Assembly (NCBI GenBank): GCA_902534465.1
Contig: CACAPU010000001.1
Span: 124,001 to 188,000 of the forward strand
DNA length: 64,000 nt
Reading direction: 5' to 3'
Source: an uncultured Pelagibacteraceae bacterium
GTDB lineage: Bacteria; Pseudomonadota; Alphaproteobacteria; Pelagibacterales; Pelagibacteraceae
Shown in pieces: positions 26,933 to 35,789 of the stretch. Under the pieces are notes generated by a model. That model was not told where the DNA came from. It saw only the letters and a list, made by a program, of their open reading frames with translations, and made no database searches. Within the stretch, counting starts at the first letter, position 1. Each line of letters begins with the position of its first letter. The position numbers and the translations under genes are program-made.

Positions 26933-29272
26933 ATGCAAACTAGTTTAGCAATAAAAGAACCTGGTTTAAATGTACTACCACCTGGAGTTGAAAGATATAT
27001 TGTCAATGCAGGTGGAATTACTGGAATTCAAATTTTTCCTGATGACGAAATTCAAATAATTAATAATGAAGGAAATCAAATTTGCGAAATCAATTCTTTC
27101 GATAAAAATGGAAACTCAGAATTAGGTATTTTAAATTTAAAAGAAAATAAAAATTCTTCTGAAATAAAAAAAATACTTTTTAAAAGAGAAGAAAGTTCTA
27201 TGCAGGCTTTGCTTCAACTAAACAAAAGAAATTTAAAAATTGAAAAAGCTAAGTCAGCAATATTATTTGATAAAAATACTAAAGCTGGAGAAAAAATAAA
27301 TTTAAAATCTAAAGATAAGTGTTATTGCATATTTGCAGCACCTGCAGAAGACATGCTTGTTCATGATCAAAATCCACCATCAGATTTAACAATAATAATA
27401 AAAAGAGCTAAAATTAAAAATAATGAGAAAGAATTTTCATTAATACCAGATCCAATTTATGATCCAGATCATGAAGTAAATATTGATAGAAAAACTGCAA
27501 CTGGCTATCAAGTTAAAGCTGGTGATTACATTCAAATTATAACACCAACAGGAAGACAATGTTCGGACTTTGTGGCGTATGATACAGCTAAATTAGAAAA
27601 AGGTTTAGAGAGAGGTCTTGATTGGCAAACAACTAGAACTTTTATGGGTCACACTTTTCCTGGTCCAGGCCTATATTCAAAATTTTATGACACTGATCAT
27701 GAACCTTTAATAGAAGTAATAAGAGATACTGTTGGTATACACGATACGTTCAACTTAGCTTGTACTTCAAAATACTATGAAGACTCGGGATATTTTGGGC
27801 ATGCAAATTGTTCTGATAATTTAAATGACTCTATGGAAAAATATGGAGTAGAGAAAAAAAAAGGTTGGCAGGCAATAAATCTTTTTTTTAATACATCTGC
27901 TGGAGGTCTAAATTCAGTAACCTCTGACGAGTCATATGCAAGACCAGGTGATTATGTAATTTTTAAAGCACTTAAAGATTTAACCTGTGGTACAACAGCT
28001 TGTCCTAGTGATATTGATAGCTGTAATGGATGGAACCCTACTGATATTTTTGTTAGAACTTATGAAAAAAGTAAAGAATTTACAAAATCTTATGGATTTA
28101 GAATGAAAACAGACTCAGAAAATAAACTTACAAGGAACACAGGGTTTTACGAAAGAACTTCTAAACTAACTAGAAACTTTGTTGATGCTAGAGGTTTTTG
28201 GTTACCAAATGATTATACAAAACACGGAGTTATTAACGAATATAATGCTTGTAGAGAGAAAGCTGTTTTAATTGATTTATCTTCTTTAAGAAAGTTTGAA
28301 ATTCTTGGTCCTGATGCTGAAGAATTAATGAATTACACTCTAACTCGAAATATTAAAAAACTTTCAGTAGGCCAAATTGTTTATTCAGCAATGTGCTATG
28401 AAAATGGTACCATGTTTGATGATGGCACTTTATTAAAACTTAGTGATCATGGTTTTAGATGGGTTTGTGGAGATGAGTATGGTGGGGAATGGCTTAAAGA
28501 ACAAGCAAAAAAGAAAAATTATAAAGTTCATATAAAAAATTCTACAGACCAAATAAATAACCTATCCTTACAAGGACCAAAAAGTAGAAAAATTTTAGAA
28601 AAAATAATTTTTACACCTCCTACACAGCCCTCTATATCTGAATTGGAATGGTTTAGATTTAGTATTTGCAGATTAGAAGAATTAAATGGAATACCATTAA
28701 TTGTTTCACGAACGGGTTATACAGGTGAGCTTGGTTTTGAAATTTGGTGTCACCCAAGCGATGCGCCAACTGTTTGGGATAAAGTAATGGAAGCAGGTAA
28801 AGACGAAGGTTTGATACCCGCTGGTTTTGCTGCTTTAGATCTTTTAAGAATTGAAGCTGGTTTAATATTATTTGGTAATGAATTTGATGGACAACAAGAT
28901 CCCTTTGAAGCAGGAATTGGTTTTTCTGTACCATTAAAATCTAAAACGGAAGATTTTATAGGAAGAGAAAACTTAATTAAAAGAAAAGAAAACCCTCAAA
29001 AAAAATTAGTTGGTTTAGAATTGATTGGTAAAGAACAAGCAAACCATGGAGACTGTGTACACATTGGAAGATCTCAAGTTGGGGTGATTACAAGCGGGTG
29101 CATTTCACCAACACTAAATAAAAATATTGCCTTATGCAGAATAGATACAGGTCATTCAGAAATAGGAAACGAGGTTGAAATTGGAAAAATAGATGGTCAT
29201 CAAAAAAGAATTCCAGCTAAAATTGTAGGATTTCCTCATTACGATCCTAAGAAAACTAAAATTAGATCATAA
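26933..29272 (+). CDS. tdm: Trimethylamine N-oxide demethylase
   Basis: Tdm splits TMAO into dimethylamine and formaldehyde; the formaldehyde can be captured on tetrahydrofolate. The 779-residue protein has the known two-part layout: an N-terminal DUF1989-type metal-binding region (about 1-370) and a C-terminal GcvT-type folate domain (about 410-779, with SRTGYTGELGFEIW and LRIEAGLILFG). Candidate zinc ligands Cys277, His290 and Cys293 sit in a conserved cluster, followed by CGTTACPSDIDSC. I chose the ATG at 26933 over a TTG at 26912. It is divergent from tmoX, and its stop overlaps the regulator start by one base (TAATG). The cell location is cytoplasmic. Confidence 0.92.
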   Translation: MQTSLAIKEPGLNVLPPGVERYIVNAGGITGIQIFPDDEIQIINNEGNQICEINSFDKNGNSELGILNLKENKNSSEIKKILFKREESSMQALLQLNKRNLKIEKAKSAILFDKNTKAGEKINLKSKDKCYCIFAAPAEDMLVHDQNPPSDLTIIIKRAKIKNNEKEFSLIPDPIYDPDHEVNIDRKTATGYQVKAGDYIQIITPTGRQCSDFVAYDTAKLEKGLERGLDWQTTRTFMGHTFPGPGLYSKFYDTDHEPLIEVIRDTVGIHDTFNLACTSKYYEDSGYFGHANCSDNLNDSMEKYGVEKKKGWQAINLFFNTSAGGLNSVTSDESYARPGDYVIFKALKDLTCGTTACPSDIDSCNGWNPTDIFVRTYEKSKEFTKSYGFRMKTDSENKLTRNTGFYERTSKLTRNFVDARGFWLPNDYTKHGVINEYNACREKAVLIDLSSLRKFEILGPDAEELMNYTLTRNIKKLSVGQIVYSAMCYENGTMFDDGTLLKLSDHGFRWVCGDEYGGEWLKEQAKKKNYKVHIKNSTDQINNLSLQGPKSRKILEKIIFTPPTQPSISELEWFRFSICRLEELNGIPLIVSRTGYTGELGFEIWCHPSDAPTVWDKVMEAGKDEGLIPAGFAALDLLRIEAGLILFGNEFDGQQDPFEAGIGFSVPLKSKTEDFIGRENLIKRKENPQKKLVGLELIGKEQANHGDCVHIGRSQVGVITSGCISPTLNKNIALCRIDTGHSEIGNEVEIGKIDGHQKRIPAKIVGFPHYDPKKTKIRS

Positions 29273-29622
29273 TGCCTAAATCAACAAAAGATCTATTAGA
29301 ATTTTGGGAAGATCAAATGAAGCTTTCTCATACTTCTAGTAACTACTTTTTTAGAAAATCACCTTCACACTATCATATGATGCTGCTTGTAATGTCTGCA
29401 TTTAAATTAAAACAAAATTTATCTGTAGAAGAATTAAAAACAAAATTATTTAAAACTTCACGACCAAAATCTGCTTTAATTATTAATGAGGCATGTGAAA
29501 AAGGGTTTTTTTATTTAGAGAAAACTTCAGAAGATCAAAGAAAAAAACATATTAAACCAAGTGCTTCATTTATTGAGGAATTTAACGATTATTTATCCAC
29601 TCTTAAAAATTTAAGTTTTTAA
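29272..29622 (+). CDS. Small MarR-like winged-helix protein
   Basis: This 116-residue protein reads like the DNA-binding core of a MarR regulator. An N-terminal helix (LLEFWEDQMKLSHTSSNYFFRKSPSHYHMMLLVM) precedes a helix-turn-helix stretch (LSVEELKTKLFKTSRPKSALIINEACEKGFF), then a wing with the MarR-type turn EKTSEDQRKKHIKPS, where the Asp-x-Arg-Lys-Lys step is characteristic. It is shorter than most MarR proteins (about 140). Its start overlaps the tdm stop by one base, so it is made with Tdm. It is the only obvious transcription factor in the window and the natural candidate to bind the dyad at 26861-26895. What ligand it senses is unknown. Confidence 0.7.
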   Translation: MPKSTKDLLEFWEDQMKLSHTSSNYFFRKSPSHYHMMLLVMSAFKLKQNLSVEELKTKLFKTSRPKSALIINEACEKGFFYLEKTSEDQRKKHIKPSASFIEEFNDYLSTLKNLSF

Positions 29623-29667
29623 TAGTTTGTTAATTAAAGGTTGTATAATTTTTTATTTCTAAATTTT

Positions 29668-29689
29668 ATATATAAAAAAAATTATATAT
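29668..29689. promoter_or_regulatory. Inverted repeat upstream of the DAO-family gene
   Basis: ATATATAA at 29668-29675 and TTATATAT at 29682-29689 form eight-base arms around six A residues, 30 bases before the start at 29720. The arms resemble the TA-rich arms of the dyad at 26861-26895, so the same regulator may bind here. In an A/T-rich genome such repeats also occur by chance. Confidence 0.4.
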
Positions 29690-29719
29690 TTAACCTTTTC
29701 TAAAAAATAGTGTTTTATT

Positions 29720-31045
29720 ATGTCATTACCGACAAAAGCAAAAGTAGTAATAGTTGGTGGAGGAATTCACGGACTAAGTACTGCTTGGAAATTATCTGAA
29801 ACGTATAAAAATCCAGGTGATATTGTAGTCTTAGAAAAAAAAGATACCGCAGCAGGAGCAAGTGGTATTGCTTGTGGAGTTGTAAGAAATAATTATTTTC
29901 AACCTGCTATGAGAGAATTAATGGCTCATTCAGTCTCAGTTTGGGAGAGTGATCCTAAGGCTTTTAAATATAATGCAGTAGGTTATTTACAAATTTCTCC
30001 TGAAGTTATGCACGCAGATGTTGCTACAATTTATGAACAACAAAAAGCAATTGGTTATGAATCTGAATTTATAGAAGGCGAAAAAGATTGCATGAACTAC
30101 ATGAAAGGTATGTTCGATGATTGGCAGGCAAAAGGAATAACCTCTGTTCTTCATGAAAAAAAAGGTGGATATGCATTTAATAAAGATTCAATTAAAGCAC
30201 TTGAAAATAAATCTACTTCAAATGGTGTTGAAGTAGTTAAAGGGATTAAAGTAACAGGTTTTAAAAGAGGAAGTAACAGTAAAGCTGTAACTGGAGTTGA
30301 AACAGACAGAGGAACTATTGAATGCGAACAAGTAGTTGTAGGGGCAGGTCCATGGGCAAGAGATTTTTGGAATATGCTAGAACTTCCAAAAACTGCTCAC
30401 ATTAAAGGTAAAGATGGAAAGATGCATGAAACTGACATGTGGAAATATTGGATGCTTCAAGAAGGTGTAATTGGTGTCGAAGCTGATTTTTTAAAAATGA
30501 ATAACGGTGAGCAGCCACCAGTAATTCATGTTGACTCAACTGCTCCTTTATATTCAGACAAAACTAAAAAATTAATTACAGATAAAATTTGGGGAATATA
30601 TTACAAACCTGATATTGACGGTCTTGGTGTACAGGGTGGAACATCACCTTACATTGTAGAAAAACATTTTGACGAAGTGAATGTTGATCCTTACGGAATA
30701 GAGTCACCTGAATATCAAACAACCGAAGCTTTTAATGACATGTGGTGTTCAGCTTTAGCTCACTGTCAAAAAAGGTTCGAAGGAAAATCAGATTTATATA
30801 GAAAAGGACCTTCGGGTGGTCTTGGATGTATGACACCAGACTCATTTCCGATATTTGATAGATTTTTAGAAAACGTTTATATGATTGCAGACTCTAACCA
30901 TGGTTACAAAATGATTGGAGTTGGAGAACTAGTTGCAAAAGAAATTCTTGGAACAGAAAGTGATTTATTGAAACCTTTTAGATTCAACCGTTACGAGAAA
31001 GGGGAATTACACCCGACATCTAATAGTCCGTTTCCTTGGAGCTAA
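29720..31045 (+). CDS. FAD-dependent DAO-family oxidoreductase (dimethylglycine/sarcosine dehydrogenase-like)
   Basis: This 441-residue flavoenzyme has the dinucleotide motif GGGIHGLSTAWKL at residues 13-25 and the DAO-family C-terminus GCMTPDSFPIFDRF and DSNHGYKMIGVGELVAKEIL. It resembles SoxB and the flavin half of dimethylglycine dehydrogenase but has no GcvT domain of its own. Its substrate is probably a secondary or tertiary N-methyl amine. It lies between tdm and gmaS, exactly where the dimethylamine-to-methylamine step would be needed, although the known enzyme for that step (DmmDABC) is unrelated. The first part of the protein has an AGASGIACG loop that may contact FAD. Cytoplasmic. 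Confidence 0.82.
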   Translation: MSLPTKAKVVIVGGGIHGLSTAWKLSETYKNPGDIVVLEKKDTAAGASGIACGVVRNNYFQPAMRELMAHSVSVWESDPKAFKYNAVGYLQISPEVMHADVATIYEQQKAIGYESEFIEGEKDCMNYMKGMFDDWQAKGITSVLHEKKGGYAFNKDSIKALENKSTSNGVEVVKGIKVTGFKRGSNSKAVTGVETDRGTIECEQVVVGAGPWARDFWNMLELPKTAHIKGKDGKMHETDMWKYWMLQEGVIGVEADFLKMNNGEQPPVIHVDSTAPLYSDKTKKLITDKIWGIYYKPDIDGLGVQGGTSPYIVEKHFDEVNVDPYGIESPEYQTTEAFNDMWCSALAHCQKRFEGKSDLYRKGPSGGLGCMTPDSFPIFDRFLENVYMIADSNHGYKMIGVGELVAKEILGTESDLLKPFRFNRYEKGELHPTSNSPFPWS

Positions 31046-31112
31046 TTTATCTAAGTAGACAGATGTTTTATTTTCAGTTAACTTTTTGGTCTAAAAATTC
31101 TTAAGGGGGAAT

Positions 31113-32582
31113 ATGACTGATCTAGAAAAGCATGTTAATCAACCAGGCAGAGCCAAACTGGTTAAACAAGTTAGAGCTAAAATAAACGAACTTAAAATTG
31201 ATTATATTTTTTTTCAATTCATATCAGTAACAGGAAGAGTTGTTGGTAAAGGAATTCCCGCAGATCATTGGGAAAGAACTTGTGAAAAAGGTTTTCAATT
31301 AGTTTATGGAGCAACTGCAAATTTATTTTTAGATCGTCACAATAACTATATTGGATATGGTCCTGAAGCAAAAGAACTTGTTGGTATTCCAGATCCAGAG
31401 ACTTTTTGTCAATTACCCTGGGATAAAAAAGTAGCTCGTGTATTTGTTACTTGTTTTAGAAATAGAGAAGAGAGAGAAAATCCAGGTGGACATCTTACAT
31501 CTGATTGCAGAGGAAATTTAAGAATAATCGCTAAAGAATTTAAGAAAAAACATGGTTACCAACTCAGAGTAGGAACGGAGCCAGAAATGATGTGGTTAAC
31601 TAGAAATGAGGATGGAACTCCAACTGGGAAAGGGTTCTCTAAACCTTATTGTTATCACATAGATCAATTTGAATCTTTACGACCTGTGTTTATGAGAGTT
31701 ATGGAGTACGCGAGAGCTATGGGTTTTGACATGATACAGGGTGATCATGAGGATGCACCAGGACAATTAGAATTAAACTGGACGTATGATGATGTTTTAA
31801 GAAATGCAGACAGATTATCTACTTATAGACAAATTTGTGCACAGGTTGCGAGAGAGTTTAATTTGATTGCTTGCTTTATGACTAAACCGTTTATGGGAGT
31901 CTCTGCAAGTGGTTGTCATACAAATATGTCTTTATGGACTGGTGGAAAAGACAAAGTAAATAAATTAGGCCATAAATCTTTACCAGGTATGGATGAAGTG
32001 TTTACTTATGTTGAAGGTGGAACAAATACTTTTATGCCTGATACAAAAGATGTTCAGCTGCCAGGTAAAATCGGCTTAAAATCAATTGGTGGTGTAATGA
32101 AACACCTTCCAGCTTTAACTGCTATTGGATCATCAACTGTAAATTCTTATAGAAGATTATGGGACCAAGGTTTTTGGGCACCAGTTTATGCTGACTGGGG
32201 ATATCAAAATAGAACTTGTGGACTAAGAGTTTCAGCTCCAGGAAGATTTGAGTACAGATCAGTAGACTCAATGCATAACCCTTACTTAATGGGAGCAGGT
32301 TTATTAAAAGCTTTTGATGATGGAATTAAAAATAATATTGATCCTGGAAAACCAGAGTCTAGAAATATTTATGAAGCTCAAAAAGCTGGAAAAAACGTTA
32401 AAAAATTACCATTAAGTCTTGGTGAAGCATTAGATCGATTAGCTGAAGATAAAGTTATTCAATCGGCAATGCCAGATGAAATGTATAAAATATTTCATTG
32501 GTATAAAAATGATGAGTGGGAAAGATTTCTTGGCGCAACAACCCAATGGGATCTCGATACTTATTTGGATTGCTTACCATAA
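31113..32582 (+). CDS. gmaS: Type III glutamine synthetase-like ligase, probable gamma-glutamylmethylamide synthetase
   Basis: GmaS joins glutamate and methylamine with ATP to give gamma-glutamylmethylamide. The 489-residue protein has the GS catalytic layout: EPEMMWL for the first metal-binding Glu, GDHEDAPGQLELNW, KPFMGVSASGCHTNMSLW for the glutamate/ATP site, and RFEYRSVDSMHNPYL with the closing Arg and Glu. A good ribosome-binding site (AAGGGGGA) precedes the ATG. The assignment as GmaS and not ordinary glutamine synthetase rests on the adjacent mgsABC genes and a methylammonium-type transporter; sequence alone cannot separate the two by eye. The N-terminal part (about 1-110) is longer than in GlnA. 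Confidence 0.8.
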   Translation: MTDLEKHVNQPGRAKLVKQVRAKINELKIDYIFFQFISVTGRVVGKGIPADHWERTCEKGFQLVYGATANLFLDRHNNYIGYGPEAKELVGIPDPETFCQLPWDKKVARVFVTCFRNREERENPGGHLTSDCRGNLRIIAKEFKKKHGYQLRVGTEPEMMWLTRNEDGTPTGKGFSKPYCYHIDQFESLRPVFMRVMEYARAMGFDMIQGDHEDAPGQLELNWTYDDVLRNADRLSTYRQICAQVAREFNLIACFMTKPFMGVSASGCHTNMSLWTGGKDKVNKLGHKSLPGMDEVFTYVEGGTNTFMPDTKDVQLPGKIGLKSIGGVMKHLPALTAIGSSTVNSYRRLWDQGFWAPVYADWGYQNRTCGLRVSAPGRFEYRSVDSMHNPYLMGAGLLKAFDDGIKNNIDPGKPESRNIYEAQKAGKNVKKLPLSLGEALDRLAEDKVIQSAMPDEMYKIFHWYKNDEWERFLGATTQWDLDTYLDCLP

Positions 32583-32606
32583 GGAAAAATTATAGGAGAG
32601 AAAAGA

Positions 32607-33551
32607 ATGTGCGGAATTGCTGGACTAATTCATAGAGGAAAATCTTCAAACGTTGGTCAAGAACTTCAAGGAATGCTTCAAGCATTAAAGCATAGAGGTG
32701 AGGATTCTACTGGTTATGCTCTTTATGGAGATACAGATGGTCAAAACTTTATTATGCGATTTAAGGTTGGTGAAAATGTTGGTGAAGGTAGTTCATCAGT
32801 AATGGAAGATGTATCAGTTTATGATGAAAGAAAAAAAATTGTTGATAGTTATCTTTCTCAAATGGGAGCAAAGATTGTTAAGGAAGAAAGAATACTGCCC
32901 TATTCACTAAGATATGAAATTGACTATGATAAAGGAGATTTGCTTGAATTTTCTCAGAAAATAGAAAGTATTCCTGGAGTTGAAATCCTTTCAATGGGAA
33001 AATCCCTAGAAGTTATTAAAGATTTAGGTAATGCAAAAGCTGTTTGTGATAGATACAATTTAGGGGATCTTGTCGGCACTCACGCTATTGGGCATGCTAG
33101 AATGGCAACAGAGTCTGGTGTAGACATTAAATCTGCTCACCCATTTTGGGGCTACCCTTTTAGCGATGTTTCAGTTGTGCATAATGGTCAATTAACTAAC
33201 TATTGGAATAATAGAAGAATTTTAGAAAATAAAGGAATGAGATTTATGTCGGAGTGTGACTCTGAATTGATTGCAGTATACTTAGCAGAAAAAATGAGAA
33301 ATGGAGCTACACTTGAAGAGGGTATGAAAGATAGTTTGTCTGGACTTGACGGAGTGTTCACTTACTTTGTTGCAACAAAAAATTCACTTGGGATGGCTAA
33401 AGACACTATGGCAGCAAAACCATTAGTTTTATATGAGTCAGATGATTTAGTTGCAATGGGATCAGAAGAAATAGCAATCAGATCTGTTCTTCCTCAAGAA
33501 ATAGATACTTATGATCCATTTGATGGAGAGGTTAAGGTATGGCAAATTTAA
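32607..33551 (+). CDS. mgsA: N-methylglutamate synthase subunit A (class II glutamine amidotransferase-type)
   Basis: This 314-residue protein starts MCGIAGLIHRG, so Cys2 is the N-terminal nucleophile of class II amidotransferases after Met removal. Later motifs RHRGEDSTGYA-like (LKHRGEDSTGYALYG), GHARMATESG and VHNGQLTNYW match the glutaminase domain of glutamate synthase. In the Mgs complex this subunit takes the methylamine group from gamma-glutamylmethylamide and passes it to the MgsC active site. It follows gmaS by 24 bases with an AGGAG ribosome-binding site and overlaps mgsB by 13 bases. A role as a stand-alone GltB-like glutaminase is possible but less likely here. Confidence 0.85.
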   Translation: MCGIAGLIHRGKSSNVGQELQGMLQALKHRGEDSTGYALYGDTDGQNFIMRFKVGENVGEGSSSVMEDVSVYDERKKIVDSYLSQMGAKIVKEERILPYSLRYEIDYDKGDLLEFSQKIESIPGVEILSMGKSLEVIKDLGNAKAVCDRYNLGDLVGTHAIGHARMATESGVDIKSAHPFWGYPFSDVSVVHNGQLTNYWNNRRILENKGMRFMSECDSELIAVYLAEKMRNGATLEEGMKDSLSGLDGVFTYFVATKNSLGMAKDTMAAKPLVLYESDDLVAMGSEEIAIRSVLPQEIDTYDPFDGEVKVWQI

Positions 33552-34393
33552 AAACAACTGAGAAAAAAACAAAAGCTCAATCAATGGGACTTCATACTGA
33601 AGTTCTTACAGGAAAAACACAACAAAAGTTTTTCAATCCAGATGAAGCAGAAAACTTTTATTATTGGGGAACATACGATGTAGATTTTAATAAAAGAACT
33701 GAGCTTGATGTAAATGATATGGATTGCAAAGAAGCAAATAAAAAAATTGATGAATTGATGAGTCAGGGTTATGGAACAATTGTAATAAAAAATCCTCAAG
33801 GAAAACATAGTCTAGGTGTTGGAATTTTAAATAAATTAAACTTAATTTTTGAAGGAAGTTTGGGTTATTTTGGAGTTGGCTCTATAGATGGTCCTACTGT
33901 AAGAGTTAATGGAAGAGTTGGATGGTCATGTGCAGAAAATATGATGGCTGGAAAAGTTGTAATAGAAAAAAATGCAGGATCGTGTTTTGGGGCAGCAGTA
34001 AGAGGTGGAGATTTAATTTGCAAAGGAAGTGTTGGTGCAAGAACGGGTATTGACCAAAAAGGTGGCACAATAATAATTGGTGGTGATGCTGGCGCTTTTA
34101 CTGGATTTATGATGCAAAGAGGAAGAATAGTGGTTTTAGGTAATGTAGGTATAAACCTTGGAGACTCAATGTATGACGGAACAATCTATGTTGGGGGGAA
34201 AATTGGATCATATGGAAGTGATGCGATTGAGTCACCTATGACAAAAAGTGATATAGATTGGTTGAAAAGAAAACTTAAAGTAGCTGAAATTGGCGAGGAT
34301 TTTGATGTTTCTAAGATGACTAAGGTCGTTGCGGGTAAAAAACTTTGGAATTATGACGCTTTGGAACCAACTGAGAAAAAAGGAGCTATATAA
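33539..34393 (+). CDS. mgsB: N-methylglutamate synthase subunit B (GltB GXGXG-domain type)
   Basis: This 284-residue protein corresponds to the C-terminal GXGXG beta-helix domain of glutamate synthase. Repeating strands with glycine turns are clear, for example GSLGYFGVGSIDGPTVRVNG, GGDLICKGSVGARTGI, GGTIIIGGDAGAFTGFMMQ and GNVGINLGDSMYDG. In GltB this domain has a structural role and lines the ammonia channel; here it is a separate chain. The gene overlaps mgsA by 13 bases and mgsC by one (TAATG), so the three are translated together. Confidence 0.87.
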   Translation: MANLKTTEKKTKAQSMGLHTEVLTGKTQQKFFNPDEAENFYYWGTYDVDFNKRTELDVNDMDCKEANKKIDELMSQGYGTIVIKNPQGKHSLGVGILNKLNLIFEGSLGYFGVGSIDGPTVRVNGRVGWSCAENMMAGKVVIEKNAGSCFGAAVRGGDLICKGSVGARTGIDQKGGTIIIGGDAGAFTGFMMQRGRIVVLGNVGINLGDSMYDGTIYVGGKIGSYGSDAIESPMTKSDIDWLKRKLKVAEIGEDFDVSKMTKVVAGKKLWNYDALEPTEKKGAI

Positions 34394-35787
34394 TGGCAAA
34401 AAAGAAAAATGGAAAAACAAATGGTCATTCTAATGGCAATGGTCAAAGTGAATTTTCAAAAAGAAATAAAAGTTTATTAGGTTATAATTCAATATTTACT
34501 CCAGAGGTAATCGACGACATACATATAAAAGCGCAACTAGGTAGATACAGAATGCGTGGTATGGCGCTAATGAAAAAAATTCCTACATTTGATGATCTAG
34601 TATTTTTACCTGGTACACTTACAAGATTTGTAATCGAGGGTTACAGAGAAAAATGTGAAACTAAAACTGTTATAGGACCAAGATGTGAAAATCCAGTTGA
34701 ACTTGATATTCCAGTTTACATCACGGGTATGAGTTTTGGAGCTTTATCTTATGAAGCTAAGACTGCATTAGCTAGAGGTGCTACAATGGCAGGAAGTGCA
34801 ACATGTTCTGGTGAAGGCGGAATGATTCCAGATGAAAGAAGATATTCTGAAAAATGGTATTACCAATGTATTCAATCAAGATATGGTTTTAATCCTCATC
34901 ATGCCCAACTCGCAGATGGAATAGAAGTATTTATTGGACAAGGTCAAAAAGTTGGAATGGGTGGTCACTTAATGGGTCAAAAAGTTACTGACCAAGTAGC
35001 AGAAATGAGATCATTACCTGCAGGTATTGATCAAAGATCTCCAGCTAGACACCCTGATTGGTTAGGTCCAGATGATTTAGCATTAAAAGTTCAAGAACTA
35101 AGAGAACTAACAAAAAATAAGGTTCCAATTCAATTAAAACTTGGAGCAGCAAAAGTTTATGATGATGTTCGTATGGCAGCAAAATGTGATCCTGACTCAA
35201 TTTACTTAGATGGTATGGAGGGATCAACAGGTGCAGGCCCTCACATAGCTGCAGCTAACACAGGAATTCCTGGTATAGCAGCTATTAGAGAAGCAAGAAG
35301 AGCAATTGATGATGTTGGTAAAACTGGAAAAGTAACTCTTATATATGCTGGTGGTGTAAGAGATGGCGCTGATATGGCTAAAGCATTAGCATTAGGTGCG
35401 GATGCAATTGCGATAGGAACTGGAGCAATGATAGCTTTAAATTGTAATAAAGAAATTCCTGAGTCAAATTTTGAAAAAGAAATGGGTGTTCCAGCAGGCC
35501 ACTGTTATCACTGTCACACAGGACGTTGTCCAGTAGGTGTTGCAACACAAGATCCTAAACTTAGAAAAAGATTAAATCCTGATGATGCAGCTTTGAGAGT
35601 TTATAATTACCTACATACAATGACTTTAGAGGCTCAATTATTAGCTAGAGCATGTGGTAAAACTAATATTCATTCATTAGAACCTGAGGATTTAGCAGCT
35701 TTAACAATGGAAGCTTCTGCTTTGGCAAAGGTTCCACTTTCTGGAACAAATCATACAGTTGGAGTCGACGATTTTCATAAAATATAA
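34393..35787 (+). CDS. mgsC: N-methylglutamate synthase subunit C (GltB FMN-domain type)
   Basis: This 464-residue protein is the FMN-containing synthase domain. It shows the TIM-barrel motifs PVYITGMSFGALSYEAK, STCSGEGGMIPDER, PIQLKLGAAKVYDDV, YLDGMEGSTGAGPH and LALGADAIAIGTGAM, and an Fe-S cluster motif with Cys371, Cys374 and Cys379 (CYHCHTGRCPVGVATQDP). It combines the methylamine group with 2-oxoglutarate to make N-methylglutamate. The first 30 residues are a lysine/asparagine-rich, probably flexible tail. Splitting of glutamate synthase into three genes beside gmaS is the recognised mgsABC arrangement. Confidence 0.9.
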   Translation: MAKKKNGKTNGHSNGNGQSEFSKRNKSLLGYNSIFTPEVIDDIHIKAQLGRYRMRGMALMKKIPTFDDLVFLPGTLTRFVIEGYREKCETKTVIGPRCENPVELDIPVYITGMSFGALSYEAKTALARGATMAGSATCSGEGGMIPDERRYSEKWYYQCIQSRYGFNPHHAQLADGIEVFIGQGQKVGMGGHLMGQKVTDQVAEMRSLPAGIDQRSPARHPDWLGPDDLALKVQELRELTKNKVPIQLKLGAAKVYDDVRMAAKCDPDSIYLDGMEGSTGAGPHIAAANTGIPGIAAIREARRAIDDVGKTGKVTLIYAGGVRDGADMAKALALGADAIAIGTGAMIALNCNKEIPESNFEKEMGVPAGHCYHCHTGRCPVGVATQDPKLRKRLNPDDAALRVYNYLHTMTLEAQLLARACGKTNIHSLEPEDLAALTMEASALAKVPLSGTNHTVGVDDFHKI

Positions 35788-35789
35788 TT

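Noticed and set aside
31046..31112. Possible glutamine riboswitch (glnA RNA motif) upstream of gmaS
   Set aside because: The conserved core of that motif is not visible in this 67-base gap or before amt or the second GS-like gene.
32607..35787. mgsA, mgsB and mgsC as a broken glutamate synthase large subunit
   Set aside because: Each reading frame is complete with its own start, good ribosome-binding or coupled signals, and intact motifs; this three-gene split is the known mgsABC arrangement.
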